A DNA stretch of 64,000 bases from Pectobacterium wasabiae CFBP 3304. GTDB lineage: Bacteria > Pseudomonadota > Gammaproteobacteria > Enterobacterales > Enterobacteriaceae. This document shows, in pieces, positions 50,959 through 64,000 of this stretch (its first letter is position 1; every line of letters starts with the position of its first letter). The notes below the pieces were generated by a model. That model saw only the letters and a program-made list of their open reading frames with translations, did no database searches and was not told where the DNA came from. Location: positions 1,054,001 to 1,118,000 of the forward strand of contig NZ_CP015750.1 in NCBI RefSeq assembly GCF_001742185.1. The letters are read 5' to 3'. A program made the translations under genes and the position numbers.

Positions 50959-52266
50959 TCAGAACTGCTGTTCTTCCGTCGATCCCGTCAGCGCAGTCAC
51001 CGAAGACTCGCCTCCCTGAATGATGTTCGTTACCTTATCGAAGTAGCCCGTTCCCACCTCCTGCTGATGCGATGAGAAGGTATAACCGTCTTTAATCGCG
51101 TCAAATTCAGGCTGCTGCACTTTTTCTACGTAGTGCCGCATCCCCTCACCCTGCGCATAGGCATGCGCCAGATCAAACATGTTGAACCACATGCTGTGGA
51201 TGCCAGCCAGCGTAATAAACTGATACTTGTAGCCCATCGCTGACAGCTCATCTTGAAAACGCGCAATCGTGCTGTCATCCAGATTCTTCTTCCAGTTAAA
51301 GGAAGGCGAACAGTTGTATGCCAGCAGCTTGCCAGGGAATTTCGCGTGGATGGCCTCGGCAAAACGACGCGCTAGCGACAAATCCGGCGTCGACGTTTCG
51401 CACCACACCAGATCCGCATAAGGTGCGTAGGCCAGTCCGCGACTGATTGCCTGCTCGATCCCAGCACGCGTGCGATAGAAGCCTTCCACCGTGCGTTCCC
51501 CAGTAATGAAATCACGGTCATATTCATCACAGTCGGACGTCAGCAAATCGGCTGCATCCGCATCAGTTCGCGCAACCACTAAAGTGGGCACGCCCATGAC
51601 ATCCGCCGCCAGCCGTGCCGCGACCAGCTTCTGAACCGCTTCCTGCGTGGGAACCAGCACCTTGCCGCCCATGTGTCCGCATTTCTTCGCCGATGCCAGT
51701 TGATCTTCAAAGTGAACCGCCGCCGCGCCTGCTTCAATCATCGATTTCATCAGCTCAAACGCATTAAGCACACCGCCAAATCCGGCCTCGGCATCCGCAA
51801 CAATCGGCAGGAAATAATCGGTATGGCGCTTATCGCCCGGCTCAATATGATTCGCCCACTGAATCTGGTCAGCACGCCGGAAGGTATTATTGATGCGTTC
51901 GATCACCGCCGGCACAGAGTTCGCCGGGTAGAGCGACTGATCGGGATACATGCTGGATGCCAGATTGGCATCCGCCGCCACCTGCCAGCCGGAAAGGTAA
52001 ATCGCCTCAATACCCGCTTTCGCCTGCTGTAAAGCCTGCCCTCCCGTCAGTGCGCCCAGGCAATTAACATAACCTTTACGGGCTTCACCGTGCAGCAGGT
52101 TCCATAGCCTCGCCGCACCAAGCTGCGCGAGTGTGCATTCCGGGTTCACCGATCCACGTAGGTTAATCACATCTTCCGCGCTGTAGGGGCGCGTAATACC
52201 TTCCCAGCGGGCGGTTTTCCACTCTTTTTCGATATGCTGGACTTGTTGGGTACGAGAGTTCGTCAT
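50959..52266 (-). CDS. aceA: Isocitrate lyase
   Basis: AceA cleaves isocitrate to glyoxylate and succinate, the first step of the glyoxylate shunt. The 435-residue protein has the active-site motif KKCGH with C196 in place, substrate-contact segments GGQALQ (positions 75-80) and DAEAGFGG (158-165), and the normal length. It lies 28 bp after aceB and 50 bp before aceK on the same strand. Confidence 0.98.
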   Translation of the reverse strand: MTNSRTQQVQHIEKEWKTARWEGITRPYSAEDVINLRGSVNPECTLAQLGAARLWNLLHGEARKGYVNCLGALTGGQALQQAKAGIEAIYLSGWQVAADANLASSMYPDQSLYPANSVPAVIERINNTFRRADQIQWANHIEPGDKRHTDYFLPIVADAEAGFGGVLNAFELMKSMIEAGAAAVHFEDQLASAKKCGHMGGKVLVPTQEAVQKLVAARLAADVMGVPTLVVARTDADAADLLTSDCDEYDRDFITGERTVEGFYRTRAGIEQAISRGLAYAPYADLVWCETSTPDLSLARRFAEAIHAKFPGKLLAYNCSPSFNWKKNLDDSTIARFQDELSAMGYKYQFITLAGIHSMWFNMFDLAHAYAQGEGMRHYVEKVQQPEFDAIKDGYTFSSHQQEVGTGYFDKVTNIIQGGESSVTALTGSTEEQQF

Positions 52267-52294
52267 AGCAGAGATTCCTTTTTATTAGTCAGGA

Positions 52295-53893
52295 TTAATC
52301 AAGCAATGCGTAGCCGGGTAACGTCAGGAAGTCGATCAGTTCATCTTGCGTAGTAATTTGCTCCATCAGCCGAGCAGCCTCATCAAAGCGCCCTCCGCTG
52401 AAACGGGCATCACCGAGTTCTTCCTGAATTACAAACATCTCTTCAGCCAACATCTGGCGGAACATCGCTTTGGTGATCACGCGTCCATCGCTCAACGCCT
52501 TGCCATGACGGATCCACTGCCAGATTGAGGTACGGGAAATTTCTGCCGTCGCCGCATCTTCCATCAATCCATAAATCGGGACACAGCCATTACCAGATAT
52601 CCACGCTTCGATGTACTGCACGGCAACGCGGATATTCGCACGCATACCGATTTCCGTGCGCTCTCCCGGACAGGGTTCCAGCAATTCTTCGGCGTGGATA
52701 GGCGCATCGTGTTCACGGCGGATATCGAGCTGATTTTTGCGTTCACCTAACGCCCGATCGAACACCTCCATTACCGCATCTGCCAACCCCGGATGAGCCA
52801 CCCAAGTGCCATCATGACCATTGTGAGCTTCCAGCTCTTTGTCTTTACGTACCTTATCCAACACCCAGTTATTACGCTCAGCCTCTTTACTCGGGATGAA
52901 CGCAGCCATCCCGCCCATAGCGAATGCACCGCGGCGATGACAGGTTTTGATTAACAACCGCGAGTAAGCGCTAAGGAAGGGTTTTTCCATCGTCACCGAC
53001 TGGCGATCGGGTAGAACGCGATCGCTGTGGTTCTTTAATGTCTTGATATAGCTGAAAATATAATCCCAACGGCCACAGTTCAATCCAACGATATGATCGC
53101 GTAAGTGGTAAAGGATTTCGTCCATCTGAAAAACAGCAGGCAGTGTTTCAATCAATACCGTTGCTTTGATCGTCCCACGGGGAAGGTCAAAGCGATCTTC
53201 TGTATAGCAGAAGACATCATTCCACCAGGCCGCTTCCTGCCATGACTGCGTCTTTGGCAGATAGAAATAGGGGCCACTGCCTTTCTTCAGCAATTCCTGG
53301 TAGTTGTGGAAAAAATACAGCGCGAAATCAAACAGGCTGCCGGGAATGGCTTCTCCCTGCCAGGACACGTGTTTTTCAGGCAAATGCAACCCGCGCACCC
53401 GGCAAACCAATACCGCAGGGTTGGGTTTCAACTGGTAGATTTTTCCTGTTTCATTGATGTAGGAAATCGTACCGCGCACGGCATCGCGTAAGTTGATTTG
53501 CCCATCAATCACCTTTTCCCATCCCGGTGACAGCGAATCCTCAAAGTCTGCCATGAAAACCTTCACATTGGCATTCAATGCGTTGATCACCATCTTGCGC
53601 TCAACCGGGCCAGTAATTTCAACACGGCGATCCTGAAGGTCATCGGGAATGCCGCGTATCGTCCATTCTTTATTTCGAATGGAATCCGTTTCCGAAATGA
53701 AGTTTGGTAGCTTACCCTGATCGATATTACGCTGCTGTACCTGCCGTTCGGCGAGCAACTGATTACGTGCTGGCGTAAAATGTGCGACCAACTCCGCTAA
53801 AAAATCAACCGCCTCTTCAGTAAGAATGTGCTTCTCACCTTCGCCAAAACGCTGACTAAATGCCAATTCTCTGTTTATCGTCTGCTGCATCAT
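52295..53893 (-). CDS. aceB: Malate synthase A
   Basis: AceB condenses glyoxylate and acetyl-CoA to malate, completing the shunt. The 532-residue protein has conserved segments KVFMADFEDSLSPGW, TIKATVLIETLPAVFQMDEILYHLRDHIVGLNCGRWDYIF and the C-terminal TLPGYALLD. The frame is open to 53947, but AAGGA lies seven bases before the ATG at 53891-53893, which gives the E. coli length (533). It heads aceBAK; the 5' region (53894-54169) should hold the promoter and IclR site. Short AAATTTCC-like sequences are present, but none is a full match I would name. Confidence 0.97.
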   Translation of the reverse strand: MMQQTINRELAFSQRFGEGEKHILTEEAVDFLAELVAHFTPARNQLLAERQVQQRNIDQGKLPNFISETDSIRNKEWTIRGIPDDLQDRRVEITGPVERKMVINALNANVKVFMADFEDSLSPGWEKVIDGQINLRDAVRGTISYINETGKIYQLKPNPAVLVCRVRGLHLPEKHVSWQGEAIPGSLFDFALYFFHNYQELLKKGSGPYFYLPKTQSWQEAAWWNDVFCYTEDRFDLPRGTIKATVLIETLPAVFQMDEILYHLRDHIVGLNCGRWDYIFSYIKTLKNHSDRVLPDRQSVTMEKPFLSAYSRLLIKTCHRRGAFAMGGMAAFIPSKEAERNNWVLDKVRKDKELEAHNGHDGTWVAHPGLADAVMEVFDRALGERKNQLDIRREHDAPIHAEELLEPCPGERTEIGMRANIRVAVQYIEAWISGNGCVPIYGLMEDAATAEISRTSIWQWIRHGKALSDGRVITKAMFRQMLAEEMFVIQEELGDARFSGGRFDEAARLMEQITTQDELIDFLTLPGYALLD

Positions 53894-54120
53894 TCGTGGT
53901 TCCTTTTCAGATTCCGCTTCATTCATCAACAACCGCCAAGTCGGCAAGCCAGTATGTACATTTCTTAGCCGACAGAATTAAGCGTAATACAATCAAAATC
54001 AAAATCAAAAACAATTTCCATTTTTACGTAAATTTCACACTAACTCATTAATAAAAATGAAAATTAAAATAGAAAAAGAAATGGCTTTCACCAATTAACA
54101 GAAATGAAATGATTCAGCAC

Positions 54121-54149
54121 AAAAAGAAAGGCACCTCGAAAGGTGCCTT
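54121..54149 (-). terminator. Rho-independent terminator after metA
   Basis: A 9-bp stem AAGGCACCT/AGGTGCCTT with a TTCG tetraloop is followed by TCTTTTT on the minus strand. It lies 20 bp after the metA stop. Confidence 0.9.
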
Positions 54150-54169
54150 AGAGAAAGAACGAGGATGGA

Positions 54170-55099
54170 TTAGTCCAGCGTAGGGTTCATTCGACGTAAA
54201 TCGTAAGGCGTAATCTGGTAAACGTAGTAATTCAGCCAGTTAACAAAAAGCAGATGACCGTGACTACGCCAGCTCGCTCTCGGTGCCAGCTCAGGATTGT
54301 CATTCGGGAAGTAGTTAACCGGAACCGCCGGATCTAATCCAGCATCGCTATCACGGAAAAACTCTCCTGCTAGCGTCAGAACGTCATACTCTGGGTGCCC
54401 AGTAACGAACGCCAGACGTTTATCTTTACTGGCAAACAGGTAAGCACCGGCCTGCTCCGACTCAACCAGAATATCTAAATCCGTATGCTGTCGAATCACA
54501 TCAGATGGGAAATCTGCGTAGCGCGAATGTGGGGCCAGAAACGTTTCATCAAAACCGCGGGTCAGCAAAGCGTGGGGTTGTAGTGTTTGATGCAAGTAAA
54601 CGCCAGATAACTTTTCCTTCCGGGTCATCTTGGGAATGCCATAGAGGATATTGAGAGCAGCCTGTACAGCCCAGCACACGAATAATGTGGATGTGACATG
54701 CTCTTTTGCCCACTCGATGACACGAGCGATCTGCGGCCAATACACAACATCGCAGAAATCGACGAGTCCCAGCGGGGCACCAGTAACAATCAAACCATCA
54801 AAATTTTCGTCCTGAATATCGTCAAAGTTGCAGTAAAAATTATTCAAATGCTCAGTTGGCGTATTCTTTGATTCTCGGCTATCGATACGCAGCAGTTGGA
54901 TATCGATCTGTAGGGGAGAATTGGATAACAGGCGTAGAAACTGATTTTCAGTCTCGATTTTTTTAGGCATCAGGTTCAGAACCAGCACTTTAAGTGGACG
55001 GATTTCCTGCGTTTTAGCCCGCGAGGACGTCATTACAAATACGTTCTCATTGCGCAGAAAATTAACGGCTGGTAACTCATCAGGAACCCGAATTGGCAT
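54170..55099 (-). CDS. metA: Homoserine O-succinyltransferase
   Basis: MetA acylates homoserine with succinyl-CoA, the first committed step of methionine synthesis. The 309-residue protein has the catalytic cysteine C142 in LFVCWAVQ and the H235/E237 pair in VTGHPEYD. It matches E. coli MetA throughout. It is on the minus strand, next to aceB as in E. coli. Four met boxes lie in front of it and a terminator behind, so it is a single MetJ-controlled gene. Confidence 0.97.
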   Translation of the reverse strand: MPIRVPDELPAVNFLRNENVFVMTSSRAKTQEIRPLKVLVLNLMPKKIETENQFLRLLSNSPLQIDIQLLRIDSRESKNTPTEHLNNFYCNFDDIQDENFDGLIVTGAPLGLVDFCDVVYWPQIARVIEWAKEHVTSTLFVCWAVQAALNILYGIPKMTRKEKLSGVYLHQTLQPHALLTRGFDETFLAPHSRYADFPSDVIRQHTDLDILVESEQAGAYLFASKDKRLAFVTGHPEYDVLTLAGEFFRDSDAGLDPAVPVNYFPNDNPELAPRASWRSHGHLLFVNWLNYYVYQITPYDLRRMNPTLD

Positions 55100-55118
55100 A
55101 ACCTTATATCCTCAAAGC

Positions 55119-55150
55119 ATACGTTTAAACGTTTAGACATCCAGATGCCC
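55119..55150 (-). promoter_or_regulatory. Four tandem met boxes (MetJ operator) upstream of metA
   Basis: Reading the minus strand there are four consecutive 8-bp units resembling AGACGTCT: GGGCATCT, GGATGTCT, AAACGTTT and AAACGTAT. They are at the position of the met boxes I recall for E. coli metA (about 20 to 50 bases before the start codon). MetJ with SAM would repress there. Confidence 0.75.
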
Positions 55151-55236
55151 GAAGATAGCGAGTTTTCAGACTAATGTCGAGTACTCAGCGCATAAGGTGA
55201 AAATGTTTCACTGTGCCTAAAAAAACGTGATGCGCT

Positions 55237-55608
55237 TTATCCATTTTTCTTTGCTTGTTCAATAACTTCCGCATCGGCTAATACGCGAGCATTTTCGATC
55301 ACAACTAGTCTAGCTCTTGGTGAAGTGGAAACGGTTATTTCCTGAAGAATGCGTAGCTCAACCTGAGACAACCCACCTTCATTCATTTCAAGAGCATGAA
55401 TGACAAGTACATCTTGCCCAAATTTAAACCAACTACGTTTTATTAATTTTCGGGCTAAACCTTTAAGCACCTTCTCTGCACGAAAAAAATCAGCAACCAG
55501 TAGACGTGCATTACTGAAAACCTGACTGGAATCACCTAGCTCTTGGTGTGTTTCAGGATTACGCACAACCATTTTGTTCTTACGGATCTGGATATATAAG
55601 ATCGTCAT
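55237..55608 (-). CDS. yjaA: YjaA-like stress protein
   Basis: This 123-residue cytoplasmic protein resembles E. coli YjaA, which is described as stress-inducible and whose function is unclear. Shared features are MTILYIQIRKNKMVVRN at the N-terminus, the segment LLVADFFRAEKVLKGL near residue 35-50 and ALEMNEGGLSQVE near residue 71. In E. coli yjaA lies between the rrnE 5S gene and metA, as here (without yjaB). It is 138 bp from metA and on the same strand; no operon is certain. Confidence 0.9.
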   Translation of the reverse strand: MTILYIQIRKNKMVVRNPETHQELGDSSQVFSNARLLVADFFRAEKVLKGLARKLIKRSWFKFGQDVLVIHALEMNEGGLSQVELRILQEITVSTSPRARLVVIENARVLADAEVIEQAKKNG

Positions 55609-55697
55609 TTATTTCCCTATATTTCTTATTCCTAGTAGATCTCTATGTGCAAACGGTGAACAAATCTATTACAGATAAGGTCAAAAATAATATATAG

Positions 55698-55728
55698 CAA
55701 AAAGCCCCTGTCTTTCGACAGGGGCTTT
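55698..55728 (-). terminator. Terminator of the rRNA operon
   Basis: A perfect 12-bp stem AAAGCCCCTGTC/GACAGGGGCTTT (55701-55728) with a TTTC loop is followed on the minus strand by a T-run. It lies just past the 5S gene. Confidence 0.92.
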
Positions 55729-55739
55729 CCACGTAGTTG

Positions 55740-55859
55740 ATGCCTGGCAGTTCCCTACTCTCACATGGGGAAGCCCCACACTACCATCGGCGCTACGGCG
55801 TTTCACTTCTGAGTTCGGCATGGGGTCAGGTGGGACCACCGCGCTATCGCCGCCAGGCA
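55740..55859 (-). rRNA. rrf: 5S ribosomal RNA
   Basis: A 120-nt sequence on the minus strand begins TGCCTGGCGGCGATAGCG and ends CTGCCAGGCAT. It matches enterobacterial 5S rRNA along its length. Confidence 0.97.
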
Positions 55860-55988
55860 AATTCTGTTTCATCCTAACCGTTATGCTCTACTTTCTTTGT
55901 ATCGCACAACCATCAGAACCAATCTTTGAACAAGCTGAATATCGTTTTATATGAGTCTTTCATCACACCAAAACACCTTCGGTGTTGT

Positions 55989-58895
<2,907 letters not shown>

Positions 58896-59039
58896 TCACA
58901 ACCCGAAGATGTTTCTTTCGATTCACCATCGCGCTGCGATTATTTGAGAGACTCATTGACAGACTGACGCATCACGACCTACCCGAAGGCAGTCATGTAT
59001 GTTCAGCTGTCATGTTTCAATTTTCAGCTTGTTCCAGAT

Positions 59040-59051
59040 TGTTAAAGAGCA
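59040..59051 (-). promoter_or_regulatory. boxA antitermination element in the 16S-23S spacer
   Basis: The minus strand reads TGCTCTTTAACA, the rrn boxA, between tRNA-Ala and 23S. It promotes NusB-S10-dependent antitermination of the operon. Confidence 0.85.
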
Positions 59052-59112
59052 AAACATCGCAGTGCACCCAAACAGGTACACGCTGATGTTTTTTTATCAT
59101 AACGAGTAGTGA

Positions 59113-59188
59113 TGGTGGAGCTATGCGGGATCGAACCGCAGACCTCCTGCGTGCAAGGCAGGCGCTCTCCCAGCTGAGCTATAACCCC
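59113..59188 (-). tRNA. tRNA-Ala (anticodon TGC)
   Basis: A 76-nt tRNA in the 16S-23S spacer with encoded CCA and anticodon TGC (complement at 59153-59155). Its acceptor begins GGGGTTATAGCTC. Confidence 0.97.
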
Positions 59189-59230
59189 GTCTCTACTTAC
59201 AGTTACCTTAGATACCACTCATGGAAGAGT

Positions 59231-59307
<77 letters not shown>

Positions 59308-59380
59308 ATTAAGGTATTTCTGCTCGTTATTTTCATCAGACAATCTGTGTGAGCACTTCACTCAACACACATCTTTTTGG

Positions 59381-60923
<1,543 letters not shown>

Positions 60924-61074
60924 AAGATTTGTTTGATTTGCTGAACTCGTCAGCGATGCTCAAAGAATTAGTTACTGTTCATTCGTAATGAATTTACTGT
61001 TGTTCACTCTTCAAGACTTTTTATATCGTTAAGATACGGTCTTGTGAGTGCCCACACAGATTGTCTGATTATAT

Positions 61075-61086
61075 TGTTAAAGAGCA
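61075..61086 (-). promoter_or_regulatory. boxA in the rrn leader
   Basis: The minus strand reads TGCTCTTTAACA, the leader boxA, which nucleates the ribosomal RNA antitermination complex. It lies about 150 bp before 16S. Confidence 0.85.
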
Positions 61087-61122
61087 GTGCGTTGCGGTGT
61101 TATCCGCTTCGCGAGGTGGCGT

Positions 61123-61150
61123 ATGTTACGCTTATCACCTTCAGAGTCAA
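61123..61150 (-). promoter_or_regulatory. rrn promoter P2
   Basis: The minus strand has TTGACT (61145-61150) and TAACAT (61123-61128) spaced 16 bp, at the position of rrn P2 in E. coli. Confidence 0.75.
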
Positions 61151-61223
61151 CGTTTATTTTAAAGTGTTTTCTCTTTCTTTATCGACCCGGTTGTGAGTCA
61201 CAGCGCCGTGTCGATGGAGGCGC

Positions 61224-61251
61224 ATTATAGGGATCTGTTTTCGTTGCACAA
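61224..61251 (-). promoter_or_regulatory. rrn promoter P1 with GC-rich discriminator
   Basis: The minus strand has TTGTGC (61246-61251), 16 bp, then TATAAT (61224-61229), followed by GCGCCTCCATCGACACGG. This discriminator sequence is typical of rrn P1 and of ppGpp/DksA control. An A/T-rich UP-like region lies upstream. Confidence 0.88.
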
Positions 61252-61430
61252 CAACTTTCTTGATCTTTTTTTCTGTTCGCGCGTTTTTCGACCCTTTCGA
61301 TGAGATCTTACTCGATCTACGTCATTTTTCAGTTGATGCCGCTGCATATCTGTCGATATTTTTGTCTGTTAATGCGAATAATCAGCATATGGTAAATAAC
61401 TACATATGCTAAATAACTACGAGGTTACCG

Positions 61431-61979
61431 ATGAGTGCAAAAACATTCCGTCGTTATAAGGGGATTTCTCCCGTTTTAGGCAAAAGAGTCATGGTCGATC
61501 ATTCCAGCGTGGTGATTGGCAAGGTAACACTAGGCGATGACGTCAGTATCTGGCCGCTTGTCGCCATACGCGGCGACGTTAACTACATCACGATTGGTGC
61601 AAGGAGTAATATTCAGGACGGAGCGGTACTTCATATCACCCACTGCTCAGAGAAAAAACCAGAAGGTAACCCACTTATTATTGGTGAAGACGTCACGGTA
61701 GGCCATAAAGCGATGCTGCACGGTTGCCAAATAGGAAATAGAGTACTGGTAGGAATGGGGTCAATACTTCTGGATGGTGCCATTGTTGAGGATGATGTCA
61801 TGATCGGTGCTGGTAGCTTGGTCCCTCCAGGAAAACGGCTAGAGAAGGGACATCTATACCTTGGCAGCCCAGTTAAGAAAATTCGGTCACTGACACCAGA
61901 AGAAATAGAGGGACTGATTTACTCGGCAAATAACTATGTTCGTTGGAAAGATGAATATCTTGCTCAGGATAATGAGTAA
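61431..61979 (+). CDS. yrdA: Gamma-class carbonic anhydrase family protein
   Basis: This 182-residue protein has a left-handed beta-helix built from hexapeptide repeats (VGHKAM, IGNRVL, IVEDDVMIGAGS). Candidate zinc ligands are H68/H71, H92 and H97. Enterobacterial YrdA is of the gamma-carbonic anhydrase fold; activity is uncertain. The ATG at 61431 has GAGG ten bases upstream. In E. coli yrdA lies beside rrnD, and its end overlaps that of yrdB by 16 bp. Confidence 0.94.
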   Translation: MSAKTFRRYKGISPVLGKRVMVDHSSVVIGKVTLGDDVSIWPLVAIRGDVNYITIGARSNIQDGAVLHITHCSEKKPEGNPLIIGEDVTVGHKAMLHGCQIGNRVLVGMGSILLDGAIVEDDVMIGAGSLVPPGKRLEKGHLYLGSPVKKIRSLTPEEIEGLIYSANNYVRWKDEYLAQDNE

Positions 61980-62221
61980 CAGCCTTCATCGTCCCATTCT
62001 TCAGCAACGATCATTTTTTCCAATTCATCTTCAAGATCCCATCGATATTCCCTGAACAACGCCAACCACTGTTCAGGGTTATCACCGCCGTAACGGCGCT
62101 GAAGACGTTCCCCACTTATCAGGCATTCCTGCTGAAAGCCATTCACCAAAACAGGAAAACGGATCGCCATTATCTTATCATCCCAACTTTCACGATCTGG
62201 GAACTGGATCGCTTGATTCAT
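61964..62221 (-). CDS. yrdB: DUF1488 family protein YrdB
   Basis: This 85-residue cytoplasmic protein of unknown function resembles E. coli YrdB (DUF1488). Conserved segments are [13 protein letters not shown] at the start and [29 protein letters not shown] in the middle. The ATG overlaps the aroE stop (ATGA), a coupled pair. Confidence 0.92.
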   Translation of the reverse strand: MNQAIQFPDRESWDDKIMAIRFPVLVNGFQQECLISGERLQRRYGGDNPEQWLALFREYRWDLEDELEKMIVAEEWDDEGCYSLS

Positions 62222-63045
62222 TTAGCGAGTTCCTGTTTTAGTAAACTAATAACTGGCTCTACGTCTGGCATCACACCATGCCAAAGTTTAAACGCATGTG
62301 CTGCCTGCCCCACCAGCATTCCCAAGCCATCTGCATAATGAATAGCCCCCTGCTGTACGCACCACGACAAAAAGGGAGTGAGTTGCGGTAAATAAAACAT
62401 GTCATAACAGCTCGTTTCCGGCGAAATGAGTTCTGGCGGTAAGTTAGGAATACTGTTGTACATGCCAGAAGAGGTGGCGTTAATGACCAGATCGAAAGAC
62501 TGGCCATGTAAATCGTCGAGCGCAACCGCTTGAATATCGCCGATATCACAGAAGGCCTTAGCCAAGGCATCAGCTTTGGAAAATGTCCTATTCGTCAGCA
62601 CAACTATACAGCCATAAGCCAATAAGGGTTGGATAACCCCCCGCGCCGCGCCGCCCGCACCAACCAGTAAAACACGATCCGACGGTTTCACCAGCGCCAG
62701 TCGTTGCAGATCGCTGAGCAAACCGATGCCATCAGTATTATCACCAAATAGACGACCGTCACCCAGCCTCTTCAATGTATTCACCGCACCAGCACGCGCC
62801 GCACATTCGCTACGCTCATCGGCTTCGGCAAAGGCCCTTTCTTTAAAGGGCGCAGTTACATTTGCACCACCAGCGCCATCGCGAAAATACTGACGCAGCA
62901 GCAGCTCAAAATTATCCAGAGGTGCTAACACACGTTGATACGTCAGCGTTATCCCCGTCTGTGCAGCAAATAGCTCATGTATGCGAGGTGATTTACTATG
63001 CGCAATCGGATTACCAAAAACTGCAAAAGACATTACTTCAGACAC
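62218..63045 (-). CDS. aroE: Shikimate dehydrogenase (NADP+)
   Basis: AroE reduces 3-dehydroshikimate to shikimate in aromatic amino-acid synthesis. The protein has the substrate-binding motif [14 protein letters not shown] at the start, the catalytic Lys in [11 protein letters not shown] near residue 70, the NADP-binding motif [10 protein letters not shown] near residue 130, and [10 protein letters not shown]. The start is the GTG at 63043-63045, which has GGAGG five bases ahead; the ATG at 63033 would be 17 bases from it. The length is 275 residues. It follows tsaC closely. Confidence 0.95.
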   Translation of the reverse strand: MSEVMSFAVFGNPIAHSKSPRIHELFAAQTGITLTYQRVLAPLDNFELLLRQYFRDGAGGANVTAPFKERAFAEADERSECAARAGAVNTLKRLGDGRLFGDNTDGIGLLSDLQRLALVKPSDRVLLVGAGGAARGVIQPLLAYGCIVVLTNRTFSKADALAKAFCDIGDIQAVALDDLHGQSFDLVINATSSGMYNSIPNLPPELISPETSCYDMFYLPQLTPFLSWCVQQGAIHYADGLGMLVGQAAHAFKLWHGVMPDVEPVISLLKQELAK

Positions 63046-63064
63046 GTTCCCCTCCAACTTACCG

Positions 63065-63634
63065 TTACCCCTGACGAATAAGCTCGCCTGTTAATACATC
63101 CCTGATTTCCGATGGGTTCATTCTTCCACCGACATCCCCAACCAGCACGGGAAAGTCATCACCAAATTGCTGAGAGACTTCCTGAGCAGTACGGCAAGGA
63201 GGTTGACCGCTTAAATTGGCACTGGTCGACACCAACGGTTTACCGTAGCGCTGGCACAGTTCCTTGACTAATGGATGCCCACTAACGCGCACCGCAAGCG
63301 AAGAAAACTGCCCCGTTAACCATTGCGGCGTCGTGCGCTTTGCCGGCAATACCCAAGTAACTGGACCCGGCCATGTAGAAAACATCGCAGCCTTCTGCTC
63401 ATCGGATAACGCACTATCATCAATATAAGGTGCTAGTTGGCTAAAACCTGCCGCAATCAGGATCAACCCTTTTTGCCAGGGGCGTTGTTTCAGCGCTAGC
63501 AGACGATTAACCGCCACTTCACTATCAGGATCGCACCCCAGCCCAAATACCGCTTCCGTCGGGTACGCAATAACCTGTTCGTTATGTAATTCCCGTAAGA
63601 CGGGAATCATTAATTCATCAGACACATCACTCAT
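63065..63634 (-). CDS. tsaC: Threonylcarbamoyl-AMP synthase
   Basis: TsaC (YrdC, RimN) makes threonylcarbamoyl-AMP for the t6A modification of tRNAs that read ANN codons. The 189-residue protein has the family motifs [14 protein letters not shown] (about 24-37), [21 protein letters not shown] and STSANLSG near residue 142. The ATG at 63634 is chosen; a TTG at 63643 would add three residues. The start overlaps the end of yrdD by 8 bp, so translation is probably coupled. Confidence 0.96.
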   Translation of the reverse strand: MSDVSDELMIPVLRELHNEQVIAYPTEAVFGLGCDPDSEVAVNRLLALKQRPWQKGLILIAAGFSQLAPYIDDSALSDEQKAAMFSTWPGPVTWVLPAKRTTPQWLTGQFSSLAVRVSGHPLVKELCQRYGKPLVSTSANLSGQPPCRTAQEVSQQFGDDFPVLVGDVGGRMNPSEIRDVLTGELIRQG

Positions 63635-64000
63635 TCTTATCAACTTCTGCCGCTATCGGTTTTCCGCATAATTTACTGGCACAAAATAGCTTGGTGCCTT
63701 GTGCCGTCTTTTTCTCAAACAATAAAGCGTAATGGCAAGAAGGACATTTACCCGCTATTGGTTTATGGTTTAATACAAACTGGCAATCGGGATAGCGATC
63801 GCAAGAATGAAACACCTTGCCGTAGCGAGACTTGCGCTGTAGCAGCGTACCTTCATTACACTGTGGACATCGAATCGCCGTTTCATCAGGGCGATCGATA
63901 GTCTCGGTATGGTGACATTCAGGGTAATTGCCACAGCCGATGAACATCCCATAACGGCCTTGCCGTAGTACCAATGTCGACTGACAAAGCGGACATTGCT
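63627..64000 (-). CDS. yrdD: Topoisomerase I zinc-ribbon-like protein YrdD (5' end outside window)
   Basis: The last 124 codons of a protein whose start lies beyond the right edge. It shows repeated zinc ribbons ([85 protein letters not shown]) like the C-terminal fingers of topoisomerase I. E. coli YrdD is the match; it is thought to bind DNA, but its role is not settled. It leads into tsaC. Confidence 0.93.
   Translation of the reverse strand, partial: QCPLCQSTLVLRQGRYGMFIGCGNYPECHHTETIDRPDETAIRCPQCNEGTLLQRKSRYGKVFHSCDRYPDCQFVLNHKPIAGKCPSCHYALLFEKKTAQGTKLFCASKLCGKPIAAEVDKNE

Larger units (their letters stand above)
60924..61430. other. rrn leader and promoter region, and upstream region of yrdA
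   Basis: 507 bp with no gene. On the minus strand it holds the rrn leader, boxA, promoters P2 and P1 and an AT-rich upstream element. The last 150 bp before yrdA contain AT-rich sequence and the tandem CATATGxTAAATAACTAC motif at about 61388-61420, seen twice. Confidence 0.75.

Noticed and set aside
53948..54169. IclR operator before aceB
   Set aside because: AT-rich half-like sequences occur, but none forms the full palindrome.

Overview
The window is a chromosomal segment of a gamma-proteobacterium of the order Enterobacterales. Protein sequences, gene lengths and gene order match Escherichia coli K-12 closely over long stretches (recalled from memory, not searched). The intergenic repeat families and the flanking accessory genes suggest Pectobacterium or a close relative in Pectobacteriaceae. 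That genus call is an inference.

Layout. 1-7.6 kb: ahpF (cut by the left edge) and ahpC on the minus strand, a DUF4153 membrane protein, a large autotransporter whose passenger is a PAP2-type acid phosphatase, and an unknown Ser/Thr-rich protein. 7.6-19.5 kb: an 11.6-kb accessory segment bracketed by identical tRNA-Gly(GCC) genes, with a second copy directly adjoining on the right. It holds a D-2-hydroxyacid dehydrogenase, a LemA / DUF2207 / DUF6138-like operon, a LysE exporter divergent from a LysR-MFS pair, and a cluster of poorly known genes of which two appear to have lost their start codons. 19.6-34.3 kb: conserved backbone (orn, rsgA, psd, mscM, epmA, frdABCD, blc, a DUF486 protein, an entericidin, efp, epmB, a YjeI-like lipoprotein). 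34.4-41.8 kb: pgi, a lysine riboswitch ahead of lysC, a 304-bp inverted-repeat element, a YjbB-like Na/Pi transporter with a tandem repeat upstream, and a DASS-family anion transporter. 42-55.6 kb: metH, a dispersed repeat, iclR, a three-gene glycerolipid cassette, aceK-aceA-aceB, metA with four met boxes, and a YjaA-like gene. 55.7-61.3 kb: a complete rRNA operon on the minus strand (16S, tRNA-Ile, tRNA-Ala, 23S, 5S) with P1/P2 promoters. 61.4-64 kb: yrdA, yrdB, aroE, tsaC and yrdD (cut by the right edge).

How the genes work together. AhpC and AhpF form one peroxide-reducing system. EF-P sits beside EpmB and 5 kb from EpmA, two of the enzymes that modify its lysine. FrdABCD is the anaerobic fumarate reductase. 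AceA and AceB run the glyoxylate shunt, AceK controls its branch point and IclR is its repressor. MetA and MetH are the first and last steps of methionine synthesis, and LysC feeds lysine. The Psd-MscM pair and the PlsC/CdsA-like pair act on membrane lipids and tension.

The less ordinary points are the phosphatase autotransporter, a CDP-alcohol phosphatidyltransferase that lacks its catalytic core, two adjacent start-codon lesions, the tRNA-bracketed segment, several intergenic repeats, and an rRNA operon whose two flanks belong to different rrn loci in E. coli. I saw no CRISPR array, prophage, insertion sequence or integrase. I found no convincing, wholly new multi-gene system.
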